64,000 nucleotides of DNA, from NCBI GenBank assembly GCA_963806685.1, contig CAWDZB010000020.1, forward strand, positions 1-64,000. The letters run 5' to 3'. The notes under the pieces were generated by a model. That model did not search any database and had not been told where the DNA came from. It saw only the letters and a program-made list of their open reading frames with translations. Numbering within the stretch: position 1 is the first letter of the stretch; every line of letters begins with the position of its first letter. The position numbers and the translations under genes are program-made. The stretch is from DDH964 sp963806685. GTDB taxonomy: Bacteria > Desulfobacterota > Desulfuromonadia > Desulfuromonadales > DDH964. Of the stretch, positions 59,199-64,000 are shown in pieces.

Positions 59199-60971
59199 TC
59201 ATTCCCCCGGCCTGTTGTTCATGACTTGGCGCATAGCCTCGCCAAGTTCCGCTAATCGATAGGGCTTGCTCAGGAAATTCTGAGGCCGTTCGGGATGATC
59301 GCCAACCATGACCTGGGCCTGATCGTAGCCACTGGCCAGGATTACAGGGATGCCGGGCGCCAGTTGGCGCAAGGCCGCCAGCGTCTCCCAGCCATCCATG
59401 CGCGGCATGGTCAGGTCGCAAAGCACACACCGAATCCTGTCCTTGTGGCGCTGGAACACCTCCAGGGCCTCGAGGCCGTCCTTTGCTTCGAGTACTGCAA
59501 AATCCAGTTCCGTCAGCATGGTTTTGGCCATTTCCCGAACCATCGCTTCATCTTCGACCAGCAATACCGTGGAGTTCTCTTCCATCTCCGGGGCTTGGGT
59601 CGCTATCGTCTGTGGTTGGGAGGCGGCTTCGAACGACAGCGGGAAAAAGACCCGCAAAGTGCTCCCTTTGCCCGTTTCGCTCTCCACGGTGATGGCCCCG
59701 AGATGGGCACGCACAATCCCCAGGACCAGGGACAGACCCAGCCCGCGCCCGGTGAACTTGGTGGTGAAAAAGGGGTCGAAGAGTTGCTCCATATCCTGTT
59801 CCCCGATCCCGCAGCCGGTATCCGCCACTTCCAGGCAGGCATAGGGTATGTCCTGCGGCTGCCAGTCGAGGGGAAAACGGTGCGTGGCGGGGATATCCGC
59901 CGGGGCAACCGTTTTGACGCCCAGGTGAATGCTGTCCCGTGCTTCACCGAGCGCCTCCCAGGCATTGGTCACGAGGTTGCTCAGGACTTGTTGAACCTGG
60001 TGCGCATTCATTTTGACGATCGGCCCCGGAGAGGGCAGGTCGGCTACGAGCGTCACCTCTTCCGGGAGGCCGTCCCGCAGTGTGGGCAGGTGTTGATGGA
60101 AGAAGCCGGCCAGGTCCAGCGGTTCCTGTTGGCTGGGCGTCTGCCCGAGATAGCCCACCATCAGCCGGCTTATTTCCGCTGCCCGCCCGGCTGCCTTCAT
60201 GGCCGCGTTCAGGTTTTGAATGGGCCCCGTACCGTGAGGCAGTTTATTCATGGCGAGTTCCAGGTTTCCCGTCACGGCCTGGAGCTGGTTGTTGAAATTG
60301 TGAGCGATCGCCGCAGCCATGCGCCCCAGGCTTTCAGCCTTCTTCGCCTGTTCCAGTCTCCGCTCCAGATCCAGGCGCGCTTCCTCAGCCTGTTTGCGGG
60401 CGGTTATGTCCTGGATGTAGCCGCTCCACACCACGGGCTCTCCCGGCGCGGCAGGGTTGGGCTTTGAGTTGACCAGAAGCCATTTCAGGCGGCCGGAGTG
60501 CGTGATAATCCGAACCTCCGAGGTGAATACCTTTCCCTCCCGGTTGGCCGCCAGGTCTTCTTGATACAAACGGCCAAGGTCGTTGGGATGGACAATATCC
60601 CAGACCAGGTTCATGTCCGCCAGCAGGGCTTCTGGATCCAGCTCGAGCAATTCACGACACGGCCGTGGTGCGACATACAGGAAACGACTGGTGCCATCCG
60701 GCCCAAGAATGGAATCATAGAGCATCACCGGCACGGTGTTGGCCGTGCGCTCATACCGCCGCTTGCTCTCCTGCAGCGCCTCCTCTGCCCGCGAGGTGGG
60801 GAGTTCCTCGTTCTCTATCTCCAGCTCGATCTGCGGGACCGGCAGCCCGTGCAACGGCCGCGGGGTTGCCTCTGCGGAATGGGAAGGCCAGGCGGCCGGC
60901 GCCTTGCTCGGCAGGTGACCCTCCGCGCGGCGGAGCTGGTTGCCGGCGTCGGTTGGTTTGTCGGTTTTCAT
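59199..60971 (-). CDS. PAS sensor histidine kinase with C-terminal receiver (hybrid)
   Basis: 590 residues, soluble. A PAS/PAC module at about 75-195 (ANTVPVMLYDSILGPDGTSR, VVWSGYIQDITARKQ). HisKA near 215-245 with MAAAIAHNFNNQLQAVTGNL (H box). HATPase_c with NLVTNAWEAL, DTGCGIGEQDMEQLFDPFF and GRGLGLSLVLGIV. Receiver at 470-585 (TVLLVEDEAMVREMAKTMLT, CVLCDLTMPRMDGWETL, ILASGYDQ, FLSKPYRL). HNFNN-type kinases often pair with a separate regulator, but none is adjacent. A 62-bp tandem repeat lies just upstream. Confidence 0.92.
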   Translation of the reverse strand: MKTDKPTDAGNQLRRAEGHLPSKAPAAWPSHSAEATPRPLHGLPVPQIELEIENEELPTSRAEEALQESKRRYERTANTVPVMLYDSILGPDGTSRFLYVAPRPCRELLELDPEALLADMNLVWDIVHPNDLGRLYQEDLAANREGKVFTSEVRIITHSGRLKWLLVNSKPNPAAPGEPVVWSGYIQDITARKQAEEARLDLERRLEQAKKAESLGRMAAAIAHNFNNQLQAVTGNLELAMNKLPHGTGPIQNLNAAMKAAGRAAEISRLMVGYLGQTPSQQEPLDLAGFFHQHLPTLRDGLPEEVTLVADLPSPGPIVKMNAHQVQQVLSNLVTNAWEALGEARDSIHLGVKTVAPADIPATHRFPLDWQPQDIPYACLEVADTGCGIGEQDMEQLFDPFFTTKFTGRGLGLSLVLGIVRAHLGAITVESETGKGSTLRVFFPLSFEAASQPQTIATQAPEMEENSTVLLVEDEAMVREMAKTMLTELDFAVLEAKDGLEALEVFQRHKDRIRCVLCDLTMPRMDGWETLAALRQLAPGIPVILASGYDQAQVMVGDHPERPQNFLSKPYRLAELGEAMRQVMNNRPGE

Positions 60972-60990
60972 GGGTTTTCCCTCGGCACCG

Positions 60991-61114
60991 ATGCTCGCCT
61001 CAGAGGCGGAATATTCCGGACGATATCCAACGGGTTAGAGGATATCACAGATATGCTCGCCTCAGAGCCGGAATATTCCGGACGATATCCACCGGGTTAG
61101 AGGATGTCACAGAT
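60991..61114. repeat. 62-bp direct tandem repeat with palindromes, upstream of the hybrid kinase
   Basis: Two adjacent units (60991-61052 and 61053-61114) that differ at about three positions. Each contains GGAATATTCC; in the second unit this extends to CCGGAATATTCCGG. A fragment (ATACTCC) of a third unit follows. It sits between the kinase start (60971) and the topA terminator, where a promoter would be expected. Confidence 0.85.
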
Positions 61115-61164
61115 ATACTCCCCGGCCATGGCGCCCCCGCCCAACCTAACTGACCCGCATCGTC

Positions 61165-61201
61165 AAAAAAAACCGCCGCGCGGATCTCTGCCGGCAGCGG
61201 T
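61165..61201 (-). terminator. Probable terminator of topA
   Basis: On the minus strand ACCGCTGCC...GCGGCGGT forms an imperfect stem followed by TTTTTTTT, about 30 bp after the topA stop. Confidence 0.55.
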
Positions 61202-61229
61202 CTGATGGAGCCCGGTATCTGGGGACCGG

Positions 61230-63599
<2,370 letters not shown>

Positions 63600-63630
63600 G
63601 GAACTCCTCGGTACCGCTAAGAAAGGTGAA

Positions 63631-63653
63631 AGGGCGTATCTGCGATACGCCCT
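63631..63653. repeat. Perfect 10-bp inverted repeat in the topA leader
   Basis: AGGGCGTATC-TGC-GATACGCCCT, 32-54 bases upstream of the topA ATG. It could be a hairpin in the leader or a protein binding site; no T-tract follows on the coding strand. Confidence 0.6.
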
Positions 63654-63667
63654 GCTGGCACAGAAAC

Positions 63668-63699
63668 CAAAAAGGCTGCAGGGAACCCCCCCGCAGCCT
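63668..63699 (-). terminator. Terminator between smg and topA
   Basis: On the minus strand AGGCTGC, a 13-base loop, GCAGCCT, then TTTTT, just after the smg stop. Confidence 0.75.
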
Positions 63700-63705
63700 G
63701 GTGCT

Positions 63706-64000
63706 TCAATGGTAGAGCCGAACCCAGTCGTCGTCCAGAAAACAGTCGACTTCCCGTCGCCATTCCTCGTTGTTGCGGGCGAAGAGAGTGAGGGCGGCGA
63801 TGGCCTTCATGTCCTTGAGGGAGACCGGGTCGTCCGCCACTTGCAGTGCCTTGTCGATGATCTCTTCCTGGGCGTCGTCGTCGAGAATCCCCAGGGTTCG
63901 CAGCCGGATCAGCAGGCCGCGGGCTTCAGCGGAAATATCGCGTTTCTCCTCGGGGGTGAAGATCCGCTGGCTGCGGGCCTCGGCCAGTTGCGGCGTCTTG
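63706..64000 (-). CDS. smg: Smg/DUF494 family protein, C-terminal part (truncated by window edge)
   Basis: The last 97 codons of a gene entering from the right. The text FTPEEKRDISAEARGLLIRL, RTLGILDDDAQEEIIDKALQ and REVDCFLDDDWVRLYH matches the Smg/DUF494 C-terminus, a family usually found between dprA and topA. Its function is unknown; the position upstream of topA agrees with that synteny. Confidence 0.85.
   Translation of the reverse strand, partial: KTPQLAEARSQRIFTPEEKRDISAEARGLLIRLRTLGILDDDAQEEIIDKALQVADDPVSLKDMKAIAALTLFARNNEEWRREVDCFLDDDWVRLYH

Overview
The window looks like a chromosomal segment of a GC-rich Desulfuromonadales/Geobacter-type bacterium (Desulfobacterota). The signs are lipoprotein multiheme c-type cytochromes with a partner outer-membrane barrel, a CX4CH...CXXCH heme protein of the kind known from Geobacter, a GH13/GlgA/GalT/nucleotidyltransferase-phosphomannomutase carbohydrate operon, many PAS/GAF sensor kinases, and housekeeping synteny such as rplU-rpmA-obgE-proB-proA-nadD-rsfS-rlmH and smg-topA. 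This placement is inference from gene content; no database search was possible. I see no tRNA, rRNA, CRISPR array, transposase or prophage.

Layout. 1-14.1 kb (minus strand): a truncated PAS sensor, comF, gpmI, a LapA-LapB fusion, a DksA-type zinc finger, rlmH, rsfS, nadD, proA, and then a 2.8-kb tandem duplication carrying proB, obgE, rpmA and rplU. 13.4-17.4 kb: tesA-like esterase divergent from ybbA/ybbP-type ABC exporter genes, the order I recall from E. coli. 17.4-19.7 kb: Nramp transporter plus tandem-Usp protein. 19.7-24.4 kb: small proteins, elbB, an XRE-cupin regulator, a HAD remnant, rluD and pgeF. 24.4-27.1 kb: a response regulator fused to the C-terminal part of a BTAD-type regulator. 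28.2-31.0 kb: trkH-trkA potassium uptake. 31.2-40.2 kb: HNH protein and a carbohydrate operon (glgA, giant GH13, galT, NTP-transferase/PMM). 40.3-42.3 kb: histidine kinase plus single-domain response regulator. 42.4-46.4 kb: radical SAM protein, lipoprotein, Rep/UvrD helicase. 46.6-53.0 kb: extracellular electron transfer cluster (beta-barrel, pentaheme lipoprotein, CX4CH multiheme lipoprotein, OmcA/MtrC-type decaheme lipoprotein). 53.3-64 kb: proC, a MOP-family flippase, phosphoglycolate phosphatase, yggS, maf, trmFO, PAS kinase-receiver hybrid, topA, and the 3' end of smg.

Two things dominate interpretation. First, many conserved single-copy genes (gpmI, proA, proB, obgE copy A, tesA, ybbA, ybbP, rep, proC) carry one or more 1-base frameshifts, often an extra base in a GC-rich run. 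Uncorrected sequencing or assembly errors explain this better than decay. Second, the proB'-obgE-rpmA-rplU tandem copies differ by about 2% (my hand count), so they are either a genuine aged duplication or two strain haplotypes joined in one contig. The junction is blunt, truncates one proB, fuses it in frame to rplU, and leaves the rplU promoter on only one copy.

The most interesting biology is the four-gene electron conduit cluster, which lacks a recognisable periplasmic MtrA/ExtA partner, and the receiver-BTAD chimera. A set of intergenic elements built from degenerate short words, several forming large hairpins, also deserves comparison across the genome.
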